A stretch of 64,000 bases of DNA from Lachnospiraceae bacterium (GTDB lineage Bacteria; Bacillota; Clostridia; Lachnospirales; Lachnospiraceae): positions 3,944 to 67,943 of the forward strand of contig VSNM01000024.1 in assembly GCA_009774245.1 (NCBI GenBank), given 5' to 3'. The position numbers and the translations under genes are program-made. The notes beneath the pieces were generated by a model that saw only the letters and a list, made by a program, of their open reading frames with translations, made no database searches and was not told the DNA's origin. Shown piece by piece: positions 1 to 8,169 of the stretch; positions within the stretch are counted from its first letter, which is position 1, and each line of letters opens with the position of its first letter.

Positions 1-1077
1 CTCGCCGCCCTTAATCTCGAACGTGAAGATCGAACCGCCTCCGTTCGGGAAATATTTCTTATAAAGCCTCTGCTGCTCCGGATCGGTCGTGACTGCCGGA
101 TGGTTTACCTTTTCCACGAGCGGATGTCCTGACAGATAAGCGACCACCTTCAGCGCGTTTTCCACATGGCGCTCCACGCGGAGTGAGAGCGTCTCAAGCC
201 CCTGCAGGAAGATAAACGCATGGAACGGCGAGAGGGTAGCGCCTGTATCCCTCAGTAAAATGGCGCGTATTCTGGTGACAAACGCCGCCGGGCCGGCCGC
301 GTCCACAAAGCTGATACCGTGATAGCTTGGGTTTGGCTCCGTAAACTGCGGAAACCTTCCGCTGGCCTTCCAGTCGAACTTTCCCGCGTCGACGATCACG
401 CCGCCGATGGTCGTGCCGTGTCCTCCGATAAACTTCGTGGCGGAGTGAACCACGATGTCCGCGCCGTACTCGATCGGCCTGACCAGATACGGTGTCGCAA
501 ACGTACTGTCAACCACCAGAGGGAGCTTATGCGCGTGCGCGATCTCTGCGACGGCCTCGATGTCCGCGACCTCCGAATTTGGATTCCCGAGTGTTTCGAT
601 ATAGAGCGCTTTGGTATTGTCCTGTATTGCCTTCTCAAAATTGCTGACGTCGAGCGGATTCACAAATGTGGTTGTCACGCCATAGTCAGCCAGTGTGTGC
701 GCGAGCAGATTGTATGTACCGCCGTAAATATTCTTCGCCGCAACGATGTGTCCGCCGTTCTGTGCCAGGTTCTGTATCGTGTAGGTGACTGCTGCTGCGC
801 CTGACGCCACCGCCAGTGCCGCCACGCCTCCCTCAAGCGCTGCCATGCGCTGCTCGAAGATGTCCTCCGTGGGATTGGTCAGCCTGCCGTAAATATTACC
901 CGCATCCTGCAGGGCAAACCGCGCTGCCGCGTGCGCGGAATTTTTGAACACAAACGATGATGTCTGATAGATGGGCACCGCCCTTGCGTCCGTCACCGGA
1001 TCAGGCGCTTCCTGTCCTACATGGAGCTGTAGTGTCTCAAACTTTAAGTTCCTGTCTGCATAATTCTTCTTACTCAT
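1..1077 (-). CDS. metY: O-acetylhomoserine sulfhydrylase (3' end off window)
   Basis: Cys/Met-metabolism PLP enzyme that makes homocysteine from O-acetylhomoserine and sulfide in the cytoplasm. The translation starts MSKKNYADRN and shows the family features: YGRLTNPT near residue 85, the PLP-stacking segment around GGTYNL, and the Schiff-base lysine in SATKFIGGHG. About 359 codons are inside the window; the family is about 425 residues, so the C-terminal part is cut by the left edge. The ATG is preceded by an AGAGGAG-like ribosome site, and a sigma-A promoter lies upstream. Cystathionine gamma-lyase-type relatives are less likely because of the N-terminal ETLQLHVGQE signature of the MetY branch. 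Confidence 0.93.
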   Translation of the reverse strand, partial: MSKKNYADRNLKFETLQLHVGQEAPDPVTDARAVPIYQTSSFVFKNSAHAAARFALQDAGNIYGRLTNPTEDIFEQRMAALEGGVAALAVASGAAAVTYTIQNLAQNGGHIVAAKNIYGGTYNLLAHTLADYGVTTTFVNPLDVSNFEKAIQDNTKALYIETLGNPNSEVADIEAVAEIAHAHKLPLVVDSTFATPYLVRPIEYGADIVVHSATKFIGGHGTTIGGVIVDAGKFDWKASGRFPQFTEPNPSYHGISFVDAAGPAAFVTRIRAILLRDTGATLSPFHAFIFLQGLETLSLRVERHVENALKVVAYLSGHPLVEKVNHPAVTTDPEQQRLYKKYFPNGGGSIFTFEIKGGE

Positions 1078-1139
1078 AATAATCTCCTCTGTTAATTTTC
1101 TGTATTCCTATTGAAATAGTATGTTTTAAGCATGTATGT

Positions 1140-1168
1140 ATCATACACCCATATTCCCAGTATGTCAA
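1140..1168 (-). promoter_or_regulatory. Sigma-A promoter for metY
   Basis: On the minus strand, TTGACA (1168-1163) is followed after exactly 17 bases by TATGAT (1145-1140), about 60 bases before the metY ATG. I saw no SAM riboswitch or T-box in the short leader. Confidence 0.7.
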
Positions 1169-1193
1169 TAGGATTTATTAGAAAAAATACAGT

Positions 1194-1222
1194 TTGACAT
1201 TTTTCTGTTTTTTATATATATT
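1194..1222 (+). promoter_or_regulatory. Sigma-A promoter for the HAD gene
   Basis: TTGACA (1194-1199), 17-base spacer, TATATT (1217-1222), about 34 bases before the ATG at 1256. It is divergent from the metY promoter. Confidence 0.7.
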
Positions 1223-1255
1223 GAAGGGACGATAACACATAAGGAGTACATCATT

Positions 1256-2053
1256 ATGACAAGAAAAATTGCCTTTTTTGATATCGACGGGACACTGACC
1301 TCGGAGGTGGACGGACGCGTGCCCGAGGATGCGGCTGCGGCGATTGCCGAAGCGCGCAGGGGCGGCAATCTGATGTTTATCAACACAGGAAGATGTTTTC
1401 AGAATGTAGAAGCACGCTTCCGCGAGATTGGCTGGGACGGATATGTATGCGGCTGCGGCACGAATCTCTACTGCGGCGGGCAGGATGTGCTGCATGTCTC
1501 CCAGACACATTCCACAATCATGCGGATTCTGAACGCCGCGCGGCAGGCAGATGTAGATATCCTGTTTGAGTCGCGGATTCAGGTGGCCTTTGACGTATCC
1601 CGCCCCCTGCATCACCCTGACGCAGTGCGCCAATATGAGTCCTTTGTCAGACACCAGTATGATATGCCGGAAGATCTGGAAAATCCGAACTTCTTTGCGG
1701 ACAAGTTTGTCATCTGGTATCAGGAGGAAGAACAGCTGGCAGCCTTTCGCCGGACCAGCGACCGATGGTTTGCGTGCATCGACAGGGGCGGCACTTTTCG
1801 GGAATTTGTCCCGCATGGCTACTCCAAGGCATCGGGCATTCAGTATGTGCTGGATTATTATGGTCTGGACCTGACAGACGCCTACGCCTTTGGCGACAGC
1901 AACAATGACCTGTCCATGCTCTCCTATGTCCCCCACAGCATCGCGATGGGTAATGCATCGCCCGAAAGCCTCTTTGACCAGGTGGAGTACGTGACAGCCA
2001 AATCCAGCTGCGGCGGTATCCGGCAGGCGTTAGCGCACTATGGATTTCTATAA
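1256..2053 (+). CDS. HAD-superfamily (Cof-type) phosphatase
   Basis: A 265-residue cytoplasmic hydrolase of the haloacid dehalogenase superfamily, Cof/IIB subfamily, which usually dephosphorylates sugar phosphates or related metabolites. Motif I is DIDGT at residues 9-13 (nucleophile Asp9, acid/base Asp11), a threonine/asparagine motif II lies in FINTGR, and the Mg-binding motif IV is GDSNND near residue 213. The start has an AAGGAG site 9 bases upstream. It is a single gene with its own promoter; the symporter downstream has a separate promoter. The substrate cannot be read from the sequence. Confidence 0.85.
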   Translation: MTRKIAFFDIDGTLTSEVDGRVPEDAAAAIAEARRGGNLMFINTGRCFQNVEARFREIGWDGYVCGCGTNLYCGGQDVLHVSQTHSTIMRILNAARQADVDILFESRIQVAFDVSRPLHHPDAVRQYESFVRHQYDMPEDLENPNFFADKFVIWYQEEEQLAAFRRTSDRWFACIDRGGTFREFVPHGYSKASGIQYVLDYYGLDLTDAYAFGDSNNDLSMLSYVPHSIAMGNASPESLFDQVEYVTAKSSCGGIRQALAHYGFL

Positions 2054-2058
2054 ACTTA

Positions 2059-2088
2059 TTGACACCTCTCCCTATAGTGCGTTATAAT
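2059..2088 (+). promoter_or_regulatory. Sigma-A promoter for the symporter
   Basis: TTGACA at 2059-2064, 18-base spacer and a consensus TATAAT at 2083-2088, starting right after the HAD stop codon; the leader is about 65 bases. Confidence 0.75.
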
Positions 2089-2159
2089 GAACTCACTTTA
2101 TTGCATAAAAGCGTTGAAGTGTTAAAGCATTCATTAATTTATAGGGAGGTCATTTCATT

Positions 2160-3692
2160 ATGCTAATCAAAATGATATTACTGGTTCTATTCTTCGGCTG
2201 CATGATCGCAGTCGGTCTGTATGCCAGAAAAAGCGCGAACAGCATGACGGATTTCGTGCTTGGCGGGCGGAGCGTCGGACCATGGCTCTCAGCGTTTGCC
2301 TACGGCACATCTTACTTTTCCGCGGTCGTGTTCGTAGGATACGCAGGGCAGTTTGGCTGGAAGTACGGTCTGGCATCCACATGGATCGGACTTGGAAACG
2401 CGGTGATCGGCTCGCTGCTTGCGTGGGTTGCAATGGGCAGGCGCACACGCGTCATGACGCATCACCTGGAGGTTGCGACGATGCCTGACTTTTTCGGAAA
2501 GCGCTATGACAGCAATATCCTGAGAGTCGTGGCCTCCGCGATCGCTTTCGTGTTTATGATTCCATACACCGCCTCCGTGTACAACGGACTTTCCAGACTG
2601 TTTGGCATGGCTTTTGACATTCCGTATACAGTATGTGTCGTCACGATGGCAGTGCTCACCGGTGTGTACGTGATTCTCGGCGGATATATGGCCACCGCGA
2701 TCAACGACTTTATCCAGGGTGTCATCATGCTGTTTGGTATCGTGGCTGTCATCGGCGCTGTGCTTTCCGGACAGGGCGGATTTATCGAGGCTGTCAGAAA
2801 GCTCTCGGAGCTTCCATCCGATGTGCCTGTCACGCTGGGACAGCAGGGTGCCTTCGCATCGTTTTTCGGCACCGATCCGCTGAATCTGCTGGGCGTCATC
2901 ATCCTCACATCACTTGGCACATGGGGACTGCCGCAGATGGTCCACAAGTTCTATGCCATCAAGAGCGAGAAGGCGATCAAGACCGGTACGATCGTGTCTA
3001 CTTTCTTTGCCATCATCGTGTCCGGCGGCTGCTATTTCCTCGGCGGATTCGGACGGCTGTTTGACTCGCCGGCTCTGTATAAGGCGGACGGCTCTGTGAT
3101 GTATGACGCCATCATTCCATCCATGCTGTCAACGCTGCCCGATATTCTGATCGGCATCGTCATTATCCTGGTGCTCTCGGCTTCCATGTCGACGCTCTCC
3201 TCGCTGGTACTGACTTCGGCTTCGACGCTGACGCTGGACTTTATCAAGGGAAATATCGTGAAGGAGATGGATGACAAAAAACAACTGATCTACATACGCG
3301 TACTGATCGTATTTTTCATCGTGATCTCCGTCGTGCTGGCGCTGAACCCGCCCACCTTTATCGCACAGCTCATGGGTATCTCGTGGGGTGCGCTCGCAGG
3401 CGCTTTCCTCGCACCGTTCCTCTACGGCCTGTACTGGAAGGGTGTCACCAGAGCCGGTGTGTGGGCCAGCTTTATCTGCGGTGTGGGTATCACAGTGTCC
3501 AATATGTTTTTCAAATTCATCGCTTCCCCGATCAACGCGGGCGCGGCTGCCATGATCATCGGACTGATCGTCACACCGGCTGTCAGCCTGATCACGCCGA
3601 AAATCGACCGTGGATTTGTCGACAAAATATTCAAGTGCTATGACAGCACCGCAAAGGTCTCCAGCAAGGAATATCTAAAAGAAGAAGTATAA
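2160..3692 (+). CDS. Sodium:solute symporter (SSS/SLC5 family)
   Basis: A 510-residue integral membrane protein that should couple Na+ entry to uptake of a small organic solute. It has the SSS layout: an N-terminal helix, the SxxDFVLGGRS stretch after helix 1, FSAVVFVGYAG in the core, GGYMATAINDFIQG in the middle, and roughly 13 hydrophobic segments. The AGGGAGG ribosome site 9 bases before the ATG fixes the start. Family members transport proline, pantothenate, sugars or short carboxylates; nothing visible chooses among these. It is a single-gene unit between its own promoter and a strong terminator. Confidence 0.88.
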   Translation: MLIKMILLVLFFGCMIAVGLYARKSANSMTDFVLGGRSVGPWLSAFAYGTSYFSAVVFVGYAGQFGWKYGLASTWIGLGNAVIGSLLAWVAMGRRTRVMTHHLEVATMPDFFGKRYDSNILRVVASAIAFVFMIPYTASVYNGLSRLFGMAFDIPYTVCVVTMAVLTGVYVILGGYMATAINDFIQGVIMLFGIVAVIGAVLSGQGGFIEAVRKLSELPSDVPVTLGQQGAFASFFGTDPLNLLGVIILTSLGTWGLPQMVHKFYAIKSEKAIKTGTIVSTFFAIIVSGGCYFLGGFGRLFDSPALYKADGSVMYDAIIPSMLSTLPDILIGIVIILVLSASMSTLSSLVLTSASTLTLDFIKGNIVKEMDDKKQLIYIRVLIVFFIVISVVLALNPPTFIAQLMGISWGALAGAFLAPFLYGLYWKGVTRAGVWASFICGVGITVSNMFFKFIASPINAGAAAMIIGLIVTPAVSLITPKIDRGFVDKIFKCYDSTAKVSSKEYLKEEV

Positions 3693-3726
3693 TAAAAAGG
3701 CGGTTTCCAACCGCCTTTTTATTATA
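3688..3726. terminator. Bidirectional intrinsic terminator
   Basis: Perfect inverted repeat with arms TATAATAAAAAGGCGGTT and its complement around a TCC loop. The GC core is flanked by A and T runs on both sides, so it can end both the symporter (+) and the DUF898-like gene (-). Confidence 0.9.
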
Positions 3727-3736
3727 CTCAGAAATT

Positions 3737-5032
3737 CTAGCAGAAATCCGTGTGACGAATAATATATTTATTCATCCGCACAATTCCCCATGAACTATAG
3801 AGCCCGCAGGTAATCAGGGTGAGCAGCGCTATGATAATCCATTCGCCAAGAAATCCCAGACCGGAACCGCTGAATGTCAGCCTGCGGTTGTTGATGATCT
3901 GATGCTTTGTGTCCCATCCCTGAAGCATACACATTACCCACGGGCTTGCGATACCGCAGGTCAGCAGGACCAGCAGCCCGCCTAACAGACTATATCCAAA
4001 ATACTGAAAACTGTTTCCATCAAAGGAGGACGCCCCTGTGTTGGGCATGACAGGCTCCCCGTCAATATATGTATGCCCCAGCTCCCACTTTCTCAGTGCG
4101 ACATGCGCAAAAAATGTGTATATGCCGCAGGTGATGACTGTCAGAATCTCCCAGAGAATCCAGTGCCCCAGCAGCGAAGCTCCTGTGCCGTCAAACGTCA
4201 GCCGCCTTCCGTTGATCACTGTATGGCTGATTCGCCACTGATATATCTTACAGATCATCCACGGCGCTGCGATGCCGCACGTAACGGCGCTGACCAGTCC
4301 TGCCAGCAATGTGTAACCAAACAATTCAATACCGCTTCCGTCAAAATAGGAACTTGTCGGGGACGCCATTCCAGCACGCTCCAAATCCTTTGTCGTCGGA
4401 TATTTCGCACGATAGTCCCGATAATACTGACGGTACATCTCAAAAGCCACGCGCGGATTCATGGCAGAATCCATCGGGTTCCCCAAAATCGTAATCCGCG
4501 AGAGCATTTCAAGCCCAAGGGCAACAGATATCAGACCAAAAATCCATGCCACAGCAGTCCACGAAAATGCAATTCCAAGACACGAGATAAAAGCAGCAAC
4601 GGTCGCTGCAGGCGCAACCCACACCTTCACTAAATTAATATCCTTGGTCTTAACCGCCACATACACAAGTCCTCCTGCCGCTGCCAGCACTGCGATGCAA
4701 AAGACAAACTTCAACAGACCGACTATGATCCTGCCGATTGTGTACCCCAGTCCATAATATCCAAACAGCAGTAAGAACAGCCACCCGACGATTCCCACTA
4801 CCAGCATCATGACGACCGGAACCAGCGCTGCCACAGGCGCATATCTCTCGATATTCTCCATCGTGAGATACTCCCTCCAGTCTTTCTTCGGGTTCTGATT
4901 ACCGCCTGCGCCCGCTTGTCCGAAGCTGTTTCCCGGGCCGGCGCCGCCTCCATCCTCGCAGGGACGCCCGCATCCGGGGCAAAAGCTCATCCCATCCTTA
5001 ACCTCCTGGCCGCAAAATTTGCAAAACCTCAT
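3737..5032 (-). CDS. Zinc-ribbon membrane protein, DUF898 (YjgN)-like
   Basis: About 431 residues. The N-terminus is a zinc ribbon (Cys4, Cys7, Cys18, Cys21 in CKFC and CPGC), followed by a Gly-rich linker and many hydrophobic helices. The C-terminal half holds two to three copies of a membrane unit containing F(D/S)G(T/S)G followed by a long helix with ITCGI or LTCGI, as in DUF898/YjgN proteins. I chose ATG 5032 (MRFCKFCG) over the in-frame ATG at 5050 because AGGGAGG sits 8 bases before it. It lies just downstream of a DUF2752 gene, probably one operon. Function is unknown; a membrane sensor or channel role is speculation. Confidence 0.7.
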   Translation of the reverse strand: MRFCKFCGQEVKDGMSFCPGCGRPCEDGGGAGPGNSFGQAGAGGNQNPKKDWREYLTMENIERYAPVAALVPVVMMLVVGIVGWLFLLLFGYYGLGYTIGRIIVGLLKFVFCIAVLAAAGGLVYVAVKTKDINLVKVWVAPAATVAAFISCLGIAFSWTAVAWIFGLISVALGLEMLSRITILGNPMDSAMNPRVAFEMYRQYYRDYRAKYPTTKDLERAGMASPTSSYFDGSGIELFGYTLLAGLVSAVTCGIAAPWMICKIYQWRISHTVINGRRLTFDGTGASLLGHWILWEILTVITCGIYTFFAHVALRKWELGHTYIDGEPVMPNTGASSFDGNSFQYFGYSLLGGLLVLLTCGIASPWVMCMLQGWDTKHQIINNRRLTFSGSGLGFLGEWIIIALLTLITCGLYSSWGIVRMNKYIIRHTDFC

Positions 5033-5056
5033 TTCCTTGTCCTCCCTCATCTCATC

Positions 5057-5437
5057 TTAAAAAGTAATGTTGCGCATAATTCCATATACCACCGTGACGG
5101 TCAAAAGCAGAAGTAAAAGCACATACTCCCATATATGAAAATCCTCCCCGCCGCTATTTACATAGCGGACAGTGCGATAAATCAAATACAGGCAGGTAAC
5201 CGGCAAAACAGACAGGCAGAGTGCATTTTCATTCCATGCGTTTGCAGGCTGGCCCTTCCACAGCGAAGCAATCGCATGTGTCATCCCACAGCCCGGACAT
5301 TTCAGCCCTGTCAGTTTGTTGAAGATACAGGGAATCCCTACATCAAACGTAAGAAATACAAAAAGATAGAGCCCTCCCAGGATTGCGACAGCCATAAGCC
5401 CCCGCAGGACAATCTTTATCCGCTGTCTTTTTTCCAC
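5057..5437 (-). CDS. DUF2752 membrane protein
   Basis: A small membrane protein of about 126 residues with the DUF2752 signature PCIFNKLTGLKCPGCGMTHA, a conserved CPGCGMTHA motif between hydrophobic helices. A longer reading begins at ATG 5500, but that start has no ribosome site and adds a charged, unconserved tail. The GTG at 5437 has AGGGGG 7 bases upstream, so I prefer it. Its stop is 25 bases before the next gene's start, which suggests cotranscription with the DUF898-like gene. The biochemical role of DUF2752 is not established. Confidence 0.72.
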   Translation of the reverse strand: MEKRQRIKIVLRGLMAVAILGGLYLFVFLTFDVGIPCIFNKLTGLKCPGCGMTHAIASLWKGQPANAWNENALCLSVLPVTCLYLIYRTVRYVNSGGEDFHIWEYVLLLLLLTVTVVYGIMRNITF

Positions 5438-5544
5438 ACTGTTTCCCCCTGTCCCGCGCTGATCTCTCTGTAACCGTCCGTCTGACGCGCGCTTTTTCAT
5501 TATATGCGATCTGTGTCAATTATGCAAGCATAACTATAGCCCAT

Positions 5545-5598
5545 GTGCATAAATCGAGTAGGGGAATGACCTTCTTACCTACTCGCCCGTGTGCATAA
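5545..5598. repeat. Dispersed hairpin repeat, copy A
   Basis: An interrupted inverted repeat (CGAGTAGGGG ... CCTACTCG) bounded on both sides by TGTGCATAA. A related element lies at 31861-31896, sharing AATCGAG(T/C)AGGG and the trailing CCGTGTGCA, and the spoIIID terminator also contains GAGTAGGGGAA. It may be a REP-like element; it may also work as a terminator. Confidence 0.45.
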
Positions 5599-5608
5599 TA
5601 ACGACGAA

Positions 5609-5636
5609 GGCAGCCACCGCAGTGCGGTAAGCTGCC
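5609..5636 (-). terminator. Hairpin downstream of glnN
   Basis: Stacked stems GGCAGC/GCTGCC and ACCGC/GCGGT about 20 bases past the glnN stop. There is no clear T run on the minus strand, so termination efficiency is uncertain. Confidence 0.5.
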
Positions 5637-5656
5637 CTCTGATATGCATAATCTAT

Positions 5657-7768
5657 TTAAACCTCAAACATCAGCTCTCCATATGTAGGAATTGGCCAGA
5701 TCGCACCATCCACGATCATCTCAAGCTTATCAACCGGAGCGCGGAGCGCGTCCATAGCCGCCTTGACCGTATCCTTGTAGTAGAATGCCAGCTCCTTCGC
5801 GTCGGAAATCTTAGCGGCTCCAGCCTCAACCTCCTTCAGGGTATTGAGCGCCTTCTTAGCCTCTGCCAGCAGCCCATCCACTTCGTTCAGCATTTCGACC
5901 TGTGCCGCAGCCGTCGCGCCGGCCTCCTTGATCGCAATCACCGTATTTGCCAGATCGCCCGCGTAGGAAGCCACCGCCGGAATGATATCTTTTCCTGCCA
6001 TATCGATCATCGTCAGCGCCTCGATGTTAATCGTCTTTGCATAGGTCTCATAGATGATCTCCTCGCGGGACTCGAGCTCGACCTTTGTGAAGATGCCGAA
6101 CTTCTCAAACAGCGCCACTGCCTTGTCTGTCGTAATCGTGGAGGCCGCCTCGATCATGGACTTAATGTTGGGCAGTCCGCGCCTCTCAGCCTCAGCCACC
6201 CAATCGTCGGAATAACCGTCACCGTTAAATACGATCCTCTGATGCTTTGTCAGATACTCCTTGATGATATCATGTACCTCCAGGTCAAAGTCCTCCGCCT
6301 TCTCCAACCGGTCAGCTGCCTCGCAGAACGCCTCCGCGACGATCGCATTCAGCGTGGTGTTCGGGCTGGCAATCGAATCTGCAGAACCGACCATACGGAA
6401 CTCAAACTTGTTTCCTGTAAACGCAAACGGTGAAGTCCTGTTTCTGTCCGTCGCGTCCTTCTCAAAATCAGGAAGCGTGGACACACCTGTCTCCAGCTTT
6501 CCGCCCTGCTTTACCTTCGCGGCATCGCCAGTCTCCACCAGCTGCTTCACAACGTCCTCGAGCTGATCGCCAAGGAATACAGAGATGATTGCCGGAGGCG
6601 CCTCATTGGCACCGAGTCTGTGGTCATTTCCCACATCGGACGCCGACTGGCGCAGCAGGTCTGCATGCGTATCCACTGCTTTCAGGATACATGCCAGCAC
6701 CAGCAAAAACTGGATATTCTTGTTCGGCGTATCGCCCGGATCGAGCAGATTCTCGCCGTTGTCTGTCGTGATAGACCAGTTGTTGTGCTTGCCGGAACCG
6801 TTGACTCCCGCATAGGGCTTCTCGTGAAGCAGACATCTCAAATCATGCTTGTAGGCAACGCGCTTCATCGCCTCCATCACCAGCTGGTTGTGGTCTACCG
6901 CGATATTTGCCGTCTCATAGATCGGCGCCAGCTCGTGCTGCGCGGGGGCAACCTCATTGTGCTGTGTCTTTGCCGTGACGCCCAGCTTCCAGAGCTCCTC
7001 GTTCAGATCTTTCATGTACGCGCCGACACGCTCCTTGATGACACCAAAGTAATGATCCTCCATCTCCTGCCCCTTGGGAGCCGGTGCGCCAAAGAGGGTG
7101 CGCCCTGCAAACATCAGGTCTTTTCTCTGCAGATAGAGATCCTTGTCTACCAGGAAATACTCCTGCTCCGGTCCGACAGAGGCAGTCACCTTGGTAGCCC
7201 CTGTGTTGCCAAACAGCTTGACAATACGAAGCGCCTGTTCGCTCAGCGCCTCCATGGAGCGCAGCAGCGGAGTCTTCTTGTCAAGCGCCTCACCCGTGTA
7301 AGAACAGAACGCTGTCGGAATACAGAGAATCACGCCGCAGCCGGATTCTTTCAAAAATGCCGGCGATGTGATATCCCATGCCGTATAACCTCTCGCCTCA
7401 AAGGTCGCGCGCAGTCCGCCTGACGGGAATGAAGACGCATCCGGCTCTCCCTTGATCAGCTCTTTCCCCGAGAACTCCATCAGCATCTTTCCCTCGGAGT
7501 CAGGGTGTGACACAAAAGAATCATGCTTCTCAGCCGTGATGCCCGTGAGCGGCTGGAACCAGTGCGTGTAATGTGTCGCTCCATTCTCCACAGCCCAGTC
7601 CTTCATCGCCTTTGCCACGACATCCGCGGTCGTCATGGACAGCTCCCCGCCATGGTCCATAACCCTCTTTACTTCCAGAAAGACCTTTCTGGTGAGCCGC
7701 TCTTTCATCTTCTCGATCGTAAAGACCTTCTCGCCAAAAATTTTTTCCACGTTTAATGCTTCGCTCAT
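5657..7768 (-). CDS. glnN: Glutamine synthetase type III
   Basis: ATP-dependent condensation of glutamate and ammonium in the cytoplasm. The 703-residue length and the sequence match GSIII, which is much longer than the 440-470 residue GSI. Visible landmarks are the N-terminal GSIII region, the beta-barrel MEFSGKELIKGEPDASSF, the metal/glutamate-binding GPEQEYFL near residue 220, HNEVAPAQHE near 266, and the ATP/ammonia-site GANEAPPAI near 390. The start is backed by GTGAGG 9 bases upstream. A leader of about 200 nt with a terminator-like hairpin precedes it, so attenuation control by nitrogen status is possible (inference). Confidence 0.95.
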   Translation of the reverse strand: MSEALNVEKIFGEKVFTIEKMKERLTRKVFLEVKRVMDHGGELSMTTADVVAKAMKDWAVENGATHYTHWFQPLTGITAEKHDSFVSHPDSEGKMLMEFSGKELIKGEPDASSFPSGGLRATFEARGYTAWDITSPAFLKESGCGVILCIPTAFCSYTGEALDKKTPLLRSMEALSEQALRIVKLFGNTGATKVTASVGPEQEYFLVDKDLYLQRKDLMFAGRTLFGAPAPKGQEMEDHYFGVIKERVGAYMKDLNEELWKLGVTAKTQHNEVAPAQHELAPIYETANIAVDHNQLVMEAMKRVAYKHDLRCLLHEKPYAGVNGSGKHNNWSITTDNGENLLDPGDTPNKNIQFLLVLACILKAVDTHADLLRQSASDVGNDHRLGANEAPPAIISVFLGDQLEDVVKQLVETGDAAKVKQGGKLETGVSTLPDFEKDATDRNRTSPFAFTGNKFEFRMVGSADSIASPNTTLNAIVAEAFCEAADRLEKAEDFDLEVHDIIKEYLTKHQRIVFNGDGYSDDWVAEAERRGLPNIKSMIEAASTITTDKAVALFEKFGIFTKVELESREEIIYETYAKTINIEALTMIDMAGKDIIPAVASYAGDLANTVIAIKEAGATAAAQVEMLNEVDGLLAEAKKALNTLKEVEAGAAKISDAKELAFYYKDTVKAAMDALRAPVDKLEMIVDGAIWPIPTYGELMFEV

Positions 7769-8169
7769 ATTGATTTCCTCACTTTCTATTAATCATGATT
7801 TCGACTGCATTTTGTATCACAAACTATATATTCTGTGCGTTATAACGTTTATCTGTCTACAAAAAAAGTTCCAAAAAAAGAGATTATTCTTTTTTGGAAC
7901 ACCTTCGTTCGCATTATCATGATAAATTGTTTTGAAACATTACATTATCGCGTTTCATAAAATTGTGCCTTATTTCTTTTACTTTCTATACAATAATATA
8001 TCTTAGGGAAAAAATCAAGACTTTCCCGAAAAAATCTGCATTTTGCACATTTTGCATAGAACCTTTTTTCAGGAAAGCCTGTTTTTCGTTAATTTACACC
8101 ACGCACAAATATCGCATCATAGTGCACGCGTCTCCGCTCCAACGACTTTTCGCCCAGAGTGCATTTCAC
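7769..8169 (-). promoter_or_regulatory. glnN upstream region and leader
   Basis: A 400-base, AT-rich non-coding stretch between the U32 gene and glnN. On the minus strand there is a candidate promoter, TTGATT then 17 bases then TATTGT (weak -10), in the 7980-8025 area. Beyond it lie a GAAAC/GTTTC stem, a perfect 12-base palindrome TTATCATGATAA (7914-7925), and the terminator-like hairpin listed separately. No ORF is convincing here. Confidence 0.45.
7861..7900 (-). terminator. Terminator-like hairpin in the glnN leader
   Basis: On the minus strand GTTCCAAAAAAGA pairs with TCTTTTTTTGGAAC around a 6-base loop, followed directly by seven T. It lies about 95 bases before the glnN start. It could end read-through from the upstream U32 operon, or act as an attenuator inside the glnN leader. 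Confidence 0.65.

Noticed and set aside
319..804. Open plus-strand frame opposite metY
   Set aside because: It lies entirely antisense to a clear enzyme gene, has no ribosome site and no family resemblance; it is a shadow of the GC-rich coding strand.
1078..1255. SAM riboswitch upstream of metY
   Set aside because: Only about 60 bases separate the promoter -10 from the start codon, too short for an S-box and terminator, and no matching core was seen.
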